A model generated the notes under the pieces. The model saw nothing but the letters and a program-made list of their open reading frames with translations. It did no database searches and had not been told where the DNA came from. A program made the translations under genes and the position numbers. A stretch of DNA of 64,000 nt from Sphingomonas pokkalii (lineage in GTDB: Bacteria > Pseudomonadota > Alphaproteobacteria > Sphingomonadales > Sphingomonadaceae): NCBI RefSeq assembly GCF_003096275.1, contig NZ_QENQ01000001.1:541378-605377 (forward strand), given 5' to 3'. Positions within the stretch are counted from its first letter, which is position 1. Every line of letters starts with the position of its first letter. This document shows, in pieces, positions 28,072 through 36,779 of the stretch.

Positions 28072-29325
28072 TCAGCCGTGCATCTGGGTGGCGAGATAAT
28101 CGTCCAGGGTTTCCGCGCGGCGGATCCGTTCCACGGTGCCATTCTCCCGCAGCAGCAGCTCCTGGGGGCGCAGGCGGCCGTTATACTGGAATCCCATTGC
28201 ATGGCCGTGCGCGCCGGTATCGTGGAACAGCAGGTAATCGCCTTCCTGCGGGGCCGGGAGCGCGATCTGTTCCGCGAACTTGTCATTGTTCTCGCAGACC
28301 GACCCGACCACGTCGACGAGAACCGGTGGCCCCGATCGCGCGACGCCGTCGCGATCGAGAACCGTGACGTGATTATAGGCATGGGGATACATGCCTGGGC
28401 GCATAAGCGCGCTCATGCTCGCATCGACGCCGACAAAGTTGCGGTACTTCGACATGACGTTGATGACCTGGGCGATCATGATCCCGTGCGGCCCCGTGAT
28501 CGCGCGGCCGCACTCCATCAGCAGGCCGGGGCGCTGGCCGTGGCGCGCGGTGAAGGCGTCCAGCGATTCGCGGACGGCGGCGGCGAAGCAGTCGAGGTCG
28601 AATGCCGCCTCGCCCGGGCGATAAGGGATGCCGATCCCGCCACCCATGTTGACGAATTCGAGGCTGATGCCGAGCCGGTCGACCAGCGCGCCCGCCGTGT
28701 CGAGCAGCATCTGGAGGGACCCGTGCAGCACGCGCCAGTCGAGCGCGTTGGTGACCAGCATCATGTGCAGACCGAAATGTTGTGCGCCCCGTTCGCGGGC
28801 GCGGCGAAAGGCTGATTCCAGCTGATCGCGGCGCAGGCCGAACTTGGCCTCGCGGGGCGTGCCGAGCACGGTGGTGCCGGTGCCCTCGCCGGGATTGAAG
28901 CGAAAGCAGATTCGCTTCGGGAGCGCGGGGACTTTCTCGACGAAGCTCGCATCGTCCAGGTTGAGGATCGCACCGCCATCGGCCAGCGCCGCGGCAAACT
29001 CCGCCTGCGACGTGTTGTTGGAGGTGAACATGATGTCGTCGCCCCGCGCACCAACCCGCCGCGCCATTTCCAGCTCCGGGATGGAGCTGCAGTCGAACCC
29101 GAAGCCCAGTTCGCGGTGCAGGAGATCGAGGATGCGGAGATTGGGCAGCGCCTTGATGGCGAAATACTCGCGGAAGCCGGGAATGTCGCCGAACTGCCGG
29201 TTCAGCCGCCGCCCCGTCTGCAGGATGCCTGCTTCGTCGTACAGGTGAAAGGGCGTGCCGAACCGCTCGACCAGCGTGGGGAGCGAGGCGGTCAGGCGCT
29301 GGTAGAAGGTGTCGGCAATGGGCAC
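28072..29325 (-). CDS. Fold-III PLP decarboxylase (DAP/ornithine decarboxylase family)
   Basis: 417 residues. PLP lysine lies in YFAIKALPN, the glycine loop in NMGGGIGIPY, and the phosphate-binding and active-site Cys region in VGSVCENND. Where LysA has HMHIGS this protein has HMMLVTNALD, so it is not the housekeeping diaminopimelate decarboxylase; specificity has shifted. It lies with the IPNS-like gene on the opposite strand inside the NRPS cluster. A diamine or other amine made from Lys, Orn or Arg would be a ready nucleophile for the terminal C domain of NRPS2; decarboxylation of a carrier-bound residue, as in BtrK, is the alternative. Confidence 0.82.
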   Translation of the reverse strand: MPIADTFYQRLTASLPTLVERFGTPFHLYDEAGILQTGRRLNRQFGDIPGFREYFAIKALPNLRILDLLHRELGFGFDCSSIPELEMARRVGARGDDIMFTSNNTSQAEFAAALADGGAILNLDDASFVEKVPALPKRICFRFNPGEGTGTTVLGTPREAKFGLRRDQLESAFRRARERGAQHFGLHMMLVTNALDWRVLHGSLQMLLDTAGALVDRLGISLEFVNMGGGIGIPYRPGEAAFDLDCFAAAVRESLDAFTARHGQRPGLLMECGRAITGPHGIMIAQVINVMSKYRNFVGVDASMSALMRPGMYPHAYNHVTVLDRDGVARSGPPVLVDVVGSVCENNDKFAEQIALPAPQEGDYLLFHDTGAHGHAMGFQYNGRLRPQELLLRENGTVERIRRAETLDDYLATQMHG

Positions 29326-29331
29326 GGCGCG

Positions 29332-30270
29332 TTAGGACAGGAGCGTGCTCAACAACCGCTCATATTGCGTGCCGGTATCGAACGGGTCGTAGCGCGGCGC
29401 GCCGTCCGCGGCGAGGAAGCGGGCAAGGGGCTCCACCACCACGGCATAGGATGGCTTGTGCTTGTACTGGATCGAGATCCTGTCGCGCCGGATCTCGCCG
29501 ACCCGATGCTGCACGGCGCGATACCGGCCGTTCGTCCAGCGCTGGAGATAGTCGCCCATGAAACCGACGAGCACGTCCGGCCCGGCGGGAACGCTCTGCC
29601 AGGCGCCGTTCGGGGAAAGCAGCTCGAGCCCGGGTTCGTCCTGGATGACAATGGTGAAGACCGCCCGATCGATATGGGGCGACATCCCATAGGGCATGGA
29701 ATTGCCCAGTTCGGCGCTGGAGCCCGGCGCATAGTAATTGAGGCCCAGCCGGTGCATCGGGGATTCGAAAAAGGGTGCGAAGCGATCCTCCGCATTGCCG
29801 AGGCCGATCGCGGCGAGCGTCATCAACTGGTCGCCCAGGCGCTCAAGGCGGGCGAAAAGCATGCTGCTGTCGGCGAAGGGGGCGTGAAAATGCGCGGTAT
29901 CAATCGCCGTCGCCGCGGCGGGGCGATCATGGGAACGGCCGATCCGATACTGTTCGCATGCTTCCGCCCCCCCGTGGAACAGGCTCTTCTCCGCGCCCAG
30001 ACGCCGATATCCCAGGAACTGGGTTTCGACGCCGGCGGTGTAGCGCGCCTTGTCTTCTGCGGGGCGACGGAAGAAGGCGGCCGTTTCCTCCAGCGTGCGC
30101 CGGATCAGCCCCAAATCGATGCCGTGGTTCGTCAGTTCGAAATAGCCGGTTTCCGAACACGCCGTGTCGAGCGACTGCGCCGCCTGGCGCACCGCGTCGT
30201 CCGTCGGTGCAGCTCCCGGATCGGGCAAGGCGACGATAGGAAGACTGTGGACTGAAACCTGTGTAGCCAT
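29332..30270 (-). CDS. Isopenicillin N synthase-like Fe(II) oxygenase
   Basis: 312 residues from ATG 30270 (GGGGA 5 bp upstream; the longer frame has no ribosome site). The family's N-terminal domain includes ACSETGYFELTNHGID. The jelly-roll carries the metal triad in MSPHIDRAVFTI and in AVQHRVGE, followed by an Arg-x-Ser (RISIQY) that binds the 2-oxoglutarate or substrate carboxylate. It ends 6 bp before the decarboxylase start, so the two are an operon. It should hydroxylate, desaturate or cyclise a building block or the released peptide; which one cannot be read from the sequence. Confidence 0.85.
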   Translation of the reverse strand: MATQVSVHSLPIVALPDPGAAPTDDAVRQAAQSLDTACSETGYFELTNHGIDLGLIRRTLEETAAFFRRPAEDKARYTAGVETQFLGYRRLGAEKSLFHGGAEACEQYRIGRSHDRPAAATAIDTAHFHAPFADSSMLFARLERLGDQLMTLAAIGLGNAEDRFAPFFESPMHRLGLNYYAPGSSAELGNSMPYGMSPHIDRAVFTIVIQDEPGLELLSPNGAWQSVPAGPDVLVGFMGDYLQRWTNGRYRAVQHRVGEIRRDRISIQYKHKPSYAVVVEPLARFLAADGAPRYDPFDTGTQYERLLSTLLS

Positions 30271-30552
30271 CGGATCCCCGCGAACATGGTGCAAACCAGA
30301 ATACTTAAGCGAATCCACTTACTATGCCCGGTCTGATGCCGCTTCTATTCATGTGTTCGAATAGAAGTGAATCAACGATTTTCTTGATAGGTATCGCATC
30401 GCCTTTCGAAAAGAAATAAAAATCCAGTTGTCGCCAACCTTCGATTGCGGATCGGCCACGCTATTGGCAGTGTAGCGGGTAATCGAAGGAATCGCTTGCC
30501 GAACAGGTTACGTCCGGAATCTTGGACGGCGAGGATGGGCGCTGGAGGCGGG

Positions 30553-32145
30553 ATGGGGCAGCTCCGATCTGTATATTTTCGGCCGGATGTCATTGTCGAG
30601 CCGCTGGTCGATCGATGGTATGCTTGGTCGCATCTCGTTTCTCCGGCGACGGCCGCCAGGAATATCACGGAACGGCACCTGAAGATCATGGCTTCGTATG
30701 TCGAGGCGCCGCACCTGCACGCCGCTGCGGCCCAAAGTCCGGCGATGAAGGGCGGGCCTTTCATGGATTATGGCCGGGACCGAAGCGCCGAGGTGGCGGC
30801 GCTCATCGGAGAGACTGAGCGCACCCGCGCGCCGTCGATCGCGCTGAGCCACGCCCTTGCCGAGCTGGACCGTCTGCTCGCCGCGCACGCCTCGGGCGGA
30901 CCGCTGGCGGCGCTCTATGGCGCCGTGCCGGACGCACTGCAGGGCATGGTCGAGTTGCACTATGATCGATCGAACCATCCCGGTTTCCGGCTGATCGAGC
31001 CGCTGCTCTATCGTGCCTATGGCGACGGTCGCGCGGGGCAGAGCCTGTATCTGAGCATCGGAACGGGAATCCGGCCGTTCATGATGAGCACGCCCCGTCT
31101 GCCCGCGCCGGAGGAGACGATGCTGTCCTTGCCGTTCGATCACCCCGGAGTCGATGCGCTGTTCGAGATGTTCCACATGCCCCGCCCTTTGGAGGAACTG
31201 GGGGAGATCGCCGGATTGCCGGCGCCCGTTCTGAGGCAAATGTCTGGCTTCGTGCAGGAAGAAGCGCCGTCGATGCCCGCGGCGCCGGTGCCGGGAAACG
31301 GATGCCGCTGGCGCTATTTTGGCCATGCCTGCGTGCTGGTGGAGACGCCAGGCTGCACCATCCTGCTGGACCCGGCGATCGAGACGCCCGGCGCGCATGC
31401 TGGCGACGGCTTCGATTATACGCATCTTCCCCCGCGGATCGATTATGTTCTGCTGACCCACAACCACCAGGACCATGTTCTGCTGGAAACGCTGCTGCGG
31501 CTGCGCCCGCGGATCGGATCGATCCTCGTCCCGCGCGCGGGAAGCGGTGCGCTGGAGGACCCCTCGCTTCGCCTTGCCCTTGCCAGCATGGGATTTCCCC
31601 GGGTGCTGGAGCTGGACGAGTTCGACTCGGTCGATGCGGACGGCGTGACGATCACCGCGGCGCCGTTTCTGGGCGAGCATGGCGATCTGGCGATCCGCTG
31701 CAAGGCGACCTGGCACTTGCGGATCGGGGAGCGCCGCCTGCTATTCGCCGCCGACTGCAAGAATCTTGCGCCCGCCCTGTTCCGGCGCGTGCGCGATGCG
31801 ATCGGCACCGTCGACACGCTGTTCCTGGGCATGGAGTGCGACGGGGCGCCGATGAGCTGGATCTATGGACCGCTATTCGCGTCACCGCCCTTGCGCGAGC
31901 ACGACAATGCTCGCCGACTGGCCGGCTCCGATTTCGACGAGGCGGCTGGGCTGGTGGAGATTTTCGCGCCCGATCAGGTATATGTCTACGCGATGGGGAT
32001 GGAGCCCTGGCTCAACTACATCCTGGCCACGCGCTACACGCCGGCATCGACTCCGATCGTGGCCTCGCAGAAGCTGGTCGATGCCTGCCGGGCGCGCGGG
32101 CTGCAGGCGGCGCGCCTCTACGGCGCGCATGAAGTAGCGCTGTGA
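30553..32145 (+). CDS. CmlA-type diiron beta-hydroxylase, copy 2
   Basis: 530 residues from ATG 30553, chosen because TGGAGG lies 5 bp upstream and the N-terminus (YFRPDVIVEPLVDRW) then lines up with copy 1 (YLRPDVEVEPLVGRW). Ligands are H303-x-H305-x-D307-H308, E375 and D401. The C-terminal YVYAMGMEPWLNYIL is shared with copy 1 (FVYAMGAEPWLNHIL). The two are clearly paralogous but far from identical, so each probably acts on a different module. The stop overlaps the methyltransferase start (GTGA). The AT-rich 280-bp gap before it is a divergent promoter shared with the oxygenase. Confidence 0.85.
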   Translation: MGQLRSVYFRPDVIVEPLVDRWYAWSHLVSPATAARNITERHLKIMASYVEAPHLHAAAAQSPAMKGGPFMDYGRDRSAEVAALIGETERTRAPSIALSHALAELDRLLAAHASGGPLAALYGAVPDALQGMVELHYDRSNHPGFRLIEPLLYRAYGDGRAGQSLYLSIGTGIRPFMMSTPRLPAPEETMLSLPFDHPGVDALFEMFHMPRPLEELGEIAGLPAPVLRQMSGFVQEEAPSMPAAPVPGNGCRWRYFGHACVLVETPGCTILLDPAIETPGAHAGDGFDYTHLPPRIDYVLLTHNHQDHVLLETLLRLRPRIGSILVPRAGSGALEDPSLRLALASMGFPRVLELDEFDSVDADGVTITAAPFLGEHGDLAIRCKATWHLRIGERRLLFAADCKNLAPALFRRVRDAIGTVDTLFLGMECDGAPMSWIYGPLFASPPLREHDNARRLAGSDFDEAAGLVEIFAPDQVYVYAMGMEPWLNYILATRYTPASTPIVASQKLVDACRARGLQAARLYGAHEVAL

Positions 32146-33182
32146 CGTCGTCGTCTTCGGCGAAGTCGCCGCTCACCTTCGAAGCGCTGCAGGCGCTGAT
32201 CGATTCGCATTACCAGTTCCAGCTGCTGAATGCGGCGGTGAAGTTCGACCTCTTCACGCTATTGCGCACGCCGATGTCCGAAGGCGCCATCGGCGATGCG
32301 CTGGGGATCGAGCAGCAGCCCTTGCAGCTGCTGCTGGAGGGGTGCGTGACGCTCGGCCTCGTGGAGCTCTGCGACGGGGGATACCGCGCCAGCGCGGTGG
32401 CAGCCCTGGCGTTGGCCGAGGGCGCGCCCTTCGATCAGCGTGCGCTGGTGCGCTTCGCCGATGCGGTGACTTATCCCGCCGCGCGCCATTTGCATGCCGC
32501 GCTGCGCGATCACCGCAATGCCGGCGTGGACAGCTTTCCGGGGGAGGGCGAGACGCTGTACGCGCGATTGCCGGCACACCCGGCGGCGGCGGAAGCCTTT
32601 GACGCGATGATGCGGACCGTAACCCGTCACGTGACGGCACGGCTGGTCCGCGAGATCGCGTTCCCCGAGGGCGGGCGCCTGCTGGACGTGGCGGGGGGCG
32701 CATGTGACCTGGCGATCGAACTCGTCCGGCGCTGGCCCCAGCTGCTGGTGACAGTGATCGACCTTCCCTGGATCGTGGACGAGGCGGCGGGGCGGGTGCG
32801 TGCGGCGGGGGCGGAGACGCGCCTGCGCCTGATCGGTGGCGACGCGTTCCAGGCCGCGTTCCCGGCGAGCGACCATGTCGTCTTCGCGCATTTTCTGGAG
32901 ATCTGGAGCGAGGCGCGGTGCCGCGCGCTGTTGCGGGCGGCGAAGCAGGCGTTGGAGCCTGGCGGGCGCGTCTATCTGGTCAACATGGTGCAACCGGATG
33001 CAGGCGGCGGCTTCGGCCCGGTCGCCGCGTCGCTCTACTTCCACGCGATCGCCTCCGGCGAAGGCAGGGTGCGGCGCTGGCGCGACTATGAGGACTGGCT
33101 GGAGGACGCCGGTTTCGTCCCGGAACGGCGCGTGTCGCTCACGCCCATGCACGGACTGATCGTGGCGCGTTCGACGGGGTAG
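32142..33182 (+). CDS. SAM-dependent O-methyltransferase (plant-OMT/AcmB-like family)
   Basis: 346 residues from GTG. An N-terminal dimerisation winged helix occupies ~1-110 (HYQFQLLNAAVKFDLFTLL). A Rossmann methyltransferase domain follows with LLDVAGGACDLAIEL (glycine-rich SAM loop), VTVIDLPWIV (acidic ribose contact) and LEPGGRVYLVNMV. The likely reaction is methylation of a hydroxyl, the natural targets being the hydroxyls set by the aromatic hydroxylase or the CmlA-type enzymes. The last 97 bp overlap the convergent transporter gene. Confidence 0.82.
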   Translation: MTSSSSAKSPLTFEALQALIDSHYQFQLLNAAVKFDLFTLLRTPMSEGAIGDALGIEQQPLQLLLEGCVTLGLVELCDGGYRASAVAALALAEGAPFDQRALVRFADAVTYPAARHLHAALRDHRNAGVDSFPGEGETLYARLPAHPAAAEAFDAMMRTVTRHVTARLVREIAFPEGGRLLDVAGGACDLAIELVRRWPQLLVTVIDLPWIVDEAAGRVRAAGAETRLRLIGGDAFQAAFPASDHVVFAHFLEIWSEARCRALLRAAKQALEPGGRVYLVNMVQPDAGGGFGPVAASLYFHAIASGEGRVRRWRDYEDWLEDAGFVPERRVSLTPMHGLIVARSTG

Positions 33183-34549
33183 GGTATCGTAAGGCCGCGC
33201 GTGATCCATCGACGCAGCCCGAAGGCGAGGCAGGCGCCGATGCCCGCCAGCCCGGCATGAAGCAGCCAGAACGGGCCGGGCCCCAAGGGAGCATATGCCA
33301 TCGCGAGCTGGCCGGCGAAGACGTTCCCCAGAAAAAAGGTGAGAAAGGTGACGTTGATCATCAGCGCGTTCACCCCGCCGGGTGCTGCCATCGACACCAG
33401 CGCGACGAGCGGCGGCCAGTGGAAGTTGAACGCGACGCCGGCGCTTATCAGGACGAGGAGCGCGATGAGCGGGCTCGCTTTCTCCGCCCCGACGCCATGG
33501 GCCGCCAAGCCCAGAATCAGCAGGTGCAGCGCCGACAGGGTGGCGCCGATGCCGATCTTCGCCACCGCATCGGGTTCCCGCCCGCGCGCTGCCTGGTTTC
33601 GCCATATCAGGATGAGGAGCGGGGCGGAGACGATGCTCGCGAGCGCGTCCACCGATCCGAACCAAGGCGTGGGAATGGAGCCGAGCGGCGTCTCCCGTCC
33701 GACATGCGCTTCGATCCAGACCATGCCGACGTTGAACAACTGGCTGTACACCGTCGCCTGGAAGACCGAGATTGCGAGAACCACCAGCAGGGTTCCGATT
33801 CTGCGATATTCCGCGCGCGGCAGCGTCGGCCGGCCGGCCGGCGTTGATCGCACGCGCAGGTCCGGCAGGTGGCGCACGCCGCCCATGTAAATGGCGAGCG
33901 CGCACAGCATCAGCATCGCGGCCAGCCCGAACCCGGCGTGCCAGCCGAACAATTGTACCGCGGCCCCGCAGGCAAGCGGGCCGGCCAGGGCGCCGATGTT
34001 CACCGCCATGGCGAAGATGCTGAAGCCGCGTGTCCGCAGGGCCTGTTCGCGCGCTTCATAGAGCGACCCCACCTGCGCGGACAGGTTGCCCTTCACCAGG
34101 CCGCTGCCGACGACGAGCAGGAGGAGCGCGATCAGAAAGGTGCGGCTGGAGGTCATCATCAGATGGCCGCAGGTCAGCAGCAGCAGCCCGGCCAGGATCG
34201 TCGTTCGCAGGCCTATCCAGCGATCGGCAAGATAGCCGCCGATCAGGGGTGTGAGGTACACCGATCCGGCATAGAGCCCCAGGATCTGCGACGCGAGCGC
34301 CTGGGTGGAAAGCGGGCCGAACAGGGTTTCCAGCACCGTCCGCAGACCATCCATGCCATAGACCGGCTCTCCGCCCGGCAGCAGCAACGCCTGCACCATG
34401 TAGAGCATGACCAGGGCGTTCATGCCGTAATAGCTGAAACGCTCCCAGCCTTCGGTGGCGGCGGCGACGTACAGGCCGAAGGGCTGTTGCGGGCGGCTAG
34501 CGCGTGGCTGGGGCACGGCAACAGGATCCTCCGCGGCCAGGGCGTCCAC
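33086..34549 (-). CDS. POT/PTR2-family proton-coupled peptide transporter
   Basis: 487 residues, many TM helices, with the family signatures ATEGWERFSYYGMNALV near TM1 and GGYLADRWIGLR after TM2; FNFHWPP in the later helices is also POT-like. It starts with GTG at 34549 without a clear ribosome site, so the start is uncertain. Members import di- and tripeptides, but in biosynthetic clusters may export or re-import the product. A short peptide product would suit this carrier. The 3' end overlaps the O-methyltransferase gene on the other strand. Confidence 0.82.
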   Translation of the reverse strand: MDALAAEDPVAVPQPRASRPQQPFGLYVAAATEGWERFSYYGMNALVMLYMVQALLLPGGEPVYGMDGLRTVLETLFGPLSTQALASQILGLYAGSVYLTPLIGGYLADRWIGLRTTILAGLLLLTCGHLMMTSSRTFLIALLLLVVGSGLVKGNLSAQVGSLYEAREQALRTRGFSIFAMAVNIGALAGPLACGAAVQLFGWHAGFGLAAMLMLCALAIYMGGVRHLPDLRVRSTPAGRPTLPRAEYRRIGTLLVVLAISVFQATVYSQLFNVGMVWIEAHVGRETPLGSIPTPWFGSVDALASIVSAPLLILIWRNQAARGREPDAVAKIGIGATLSALHLLILGLAAHGVGAEKASPLIALLVLISAGVAFNFHWPPLVALVSMAAPGGVNALMINVTFLTFFLGNVFAGQLAMAYAPLGPGPFWLLHAGLAGIGACLAFGLRRWITRGLTIPYPVERATISPCMGVSDTRRSGTKPASSSQSS

Positions 34550-35174
34550 GCATCAGGGAACGCGCGGGCCGGATGCCCATGGAAATTCTGGCAGCACATT
34601 ATTCCGCCGACGAAGTTTCTGCTTTGCTTTGCGCATCGAATCCTTCGGACCATTGGCTGGATGCTGATATCGTCGGGCGAACAATGCAAAAAGGCACGTT
34701 GGCAGATAATATCATAATTGGAGTATGGCTGATACTGGAGTCCGCTGTGATATGGTCCAATCGGGAAGGTGCATGCGGCCGGCCGTCCCGGGACATGCGA
34801 TCCTGATCCGTGGCGTGGATATCGCTGCGAAGCATCGAGCCTCTCCCCGTCATCCCGGCGAAAGCCGGGATCCATTCGCCTCTCGGTCTCAGCAAACGCC
34901 GATAGCGAGACCGCAAAGGACCCCGGCTTTCGCCGGGGCGACGATGTGGGGGACGAGGATGGGTTTTTCTCCGTGCAGGGTGGTATAATGCGCTCGTGCG
35001 ACCTGGCGTGCTGTTGGCGGCGAACCCAGATTGCGGGCTGCTGCACAGCCAGGTTGGCGTTATTCTGTCATTCCATTGGCGTGAAGCCGCGATCTTCTCG
35101 AAATTATTTGGATTACATTTGACACGACACGCGCTAGCACCAGTAGCGAAGCTCTGGCCGAGGAGGTGAGGCGC
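34550..35174 (+). other. Intergenic region separating the NRPS cluster from the UbiB operon
   Basis: About 625 bp. The first 250 bp are AT-richer and include the transporter promoter region. A composite hairpin repeat follows at 34846-34948. I see no gene I can support; a 75-codon plus-strand frame from 34579 has no ribosome site. The end carries AGGAGG for the next gene. Confidence 0.6.
34846..34948. repeat. Composite palindromic intergenic repeat (REP/BIME-like)
   Basis: Two GC-rich hairpins, TCCCGGC-GAAA-GCCGGGA (34853-34870) and CCCCGGC-TTTC-GCCGGGG (34921-34938), face each other, with a third inverted pair CGGTCTC/GAGACCG between. The GTCATCCCGGCGAAAGCCGG unit is a common dispersed repeat in sphingomonad genomes. 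Confidence 0.75.
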
Positions 35175-36779
35175 GTGCTGCGCAGCAAGCTCTCCGCAGC
35201 GTCGATCGATGTTCTCCGCCTCCTGCGGCTTTTTGTCGTGCTCGGCGGCTTCGCGATCCCCGCCATAGCCGGCGTGCTCCTTGGGCATCCGCCAAGCGCG
35301 CAGCAGCTCGGGCAGCGCATGCGCCATGCCTTCGAGCGCATGGGCCTCACTTATGTGAAGCTCGGCCAGTTTCTGGCGATGCGCTTCGACCTGTTTCCCG
35401 AGGCCTTCTGCGCCGAGCTTGCGCAGCTATTCGACGACGTCGCGCCGATGCCGGCAGAGCAGGCGCGCCGCGTGCTCGAACAGGCGCTGGGCGCGGCCCC
35501 GGAGACGATCTTCGAGCGCTTCGACACCGAGCCGATGGCGGCTGCCTCCGTCGCGCAGGTGCATCGCGCACGCACCCGGGCGGGCGAGGATATTGCGATC
35601 AAGCTGCAGCGATACGGGATCGCGCGGATCTTCGCCGCCGATATGCGCAATCTGGTGCGGCTGGCACATGTCATCGATCGGCTGGGGGTTATCGGCGCCC
35701 AGTCCGCGGTCGAGGCGGTGTGCGAATTCGAACGCTTCACGGCGCAGGAGCTGGATTTCCACAAGGAAGGCGAGACCGCCGAGCGGCTGCGCGCGCGCGC
35801 CGGTCCGCACGAATATGCACCGCGCATCCTGTGGGAATATACCAGCGAGCGCGTTCTCGCGATGGAGCTCATCCGCGGCCACCGCTTGTCCGACGTCATT
35901 GCCGGGCGCGCAGTCGGCCTTTCCGAGGACGAGCTCGACTCGGCGGCGCGGAACCTCGCGCGCGCCTGCCTGCGGCAGCTGTTCGAGACCGGTTTCTTCC
36001 ATGCCGATCCCCATCCCGGCAATATCTTCATCGTCGATAACGGCACCATCTGCTTCATCGACTTCGGGATCTTCGGGGAGCTGCCGCGCAGCCGTCGCGA
36101 GGCGCTTGCCGGCTATATCGAGGATGTCGCGACCGGCAGCTTCGCTTCCGCCTACCGACGGTTCCAGACGATCCTCACCCCGTCACCCGCGACCGACTAT
36201 CGCGGGTTGCGCCAGGACATCGGCCGGATCTTCCGTAGCTGGCACGCAGCGTTGTCGGATAGCTCGGCGCCGACGCAGGAGCGGTATCTCGGTAAATATG
36301 TCGGCGACTTCATGGAGGCGGTGCGCCGCAACCATGTGGGCATGAGCATCGACACGCTGCTGTTCTGGCGCACGCTGATCACCCTCGATGCGACGGCGAT
36401 GCAGTTCCGTCAGAGCTTCGACCTGCTTGCGGTCATTCGCGAGTTCTTCCAGGAGATGCGCCCCAATCCGCTGCTGGCGGGGCTGGCCGCCGCGACGCGG
36501 CCGGCAGCGGTGCTCGACGCACTCGACTGGTGTGCCGGCCTCCCGGACGCCGCAGGCGCACTCCTCGCCGATCCGGCCACGCCCGCGCTGATCGACGAGG
36601 CCGATGCGCGGGATCGCCGGCAGGCGAATCGCGATACGGTGCTGCTCGTCCTCGCGGCGCTGGGGTTGGCGAGCGTGATGCTGTTCGCCACCGGTGCCGG
36701 CCTGGTCTCGACCGCGCCGTTGCTCCTCGCCGGGCTCGGCCTGTTGCTCGCGCGGCCGCGCGTGCGCTGGGCCCGCTGA
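35175..36779 (+). CDS. UbiB/ABC1 (ADCK-like) atypical kinase, copy 1
   Basis: 534 residues from GTG 35175 (AGGAGG 8 bp upstream). It has the family features: KLGQ in YVKLGQFLAMRFDLFP, an Ala-rich loop replacing the Gly-rich loop (AAASVAQVHRA), the lysine strand DIAIKLQRYG, catalytic FHADPHPGNIF and metal-binding FIDFGIFG. Two C-terminal TM helices (~480-525) anchor it. UbiB/Coq8 proteins act in quinone and lipid homeostasis in membranes. This copy heads a tightly overlapping three-gene operon and is not next to ubiquinone genes, so a dedicated lipid role is possible. Confidence 0.85.
   Translation: MLRSKLSAASIDVLRLLRLFVVLGGFAIPAIAGVLLGHPPSAQQLGQRMRHAFERMGLTYVKLGQFLAMRFDLFPEAFCAELAQLFDDVAPMPAEQARRVLEQALGAAPETIFERFDTEPMAAASVAQVHRARTRAGEDIAIKLQRYGIARIFAADMRNLVRLAHVIDRLGVIGAQSAVEAVCEFERFTAQELDFHKEGETAERLRARAGPHEYAPRILWEYTSERVLAMELIRGHRLSDVIAGRAVGLSEDELDSAARNLARACLRQLFETGFFHADPHPGNIFIVDNGTICFIDFGIFGELPRSRREALAGYIEDVATGSFASAYRRFQTILTPSPATDYRGLRQDIGRIFRSWHAALSDSSAPTQERYLGKYVGDFMEAVRRNHVGMSIDTLLFWRTLITLDATAMQFRQSFDLLAVIREFFQEMRPNPLLAGLAAATRPAAVLDALDWCAGLPDAAGALLADPATPALIDEADARDRRQANRDTVLLVLAALGLASVMLFATGAGLVSTAPLLLAGLGLLLARPRVRWAR

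Noticed and set aside
28072..29325. Housekeeping diaminopimelate decarboxylase lysA
   Set aside because: The substrate-binding HMHIGS-type motif is replaced by HMMLVTN and the gene sits inside a secondary-metabolite cluster with an oxygenase.
34504..34806. Possible 75-100 residue protein upstream of the transporter
   Set aside because: No ribosome site and it overlaps the transporter promoter region; the frame looks fortuitous.
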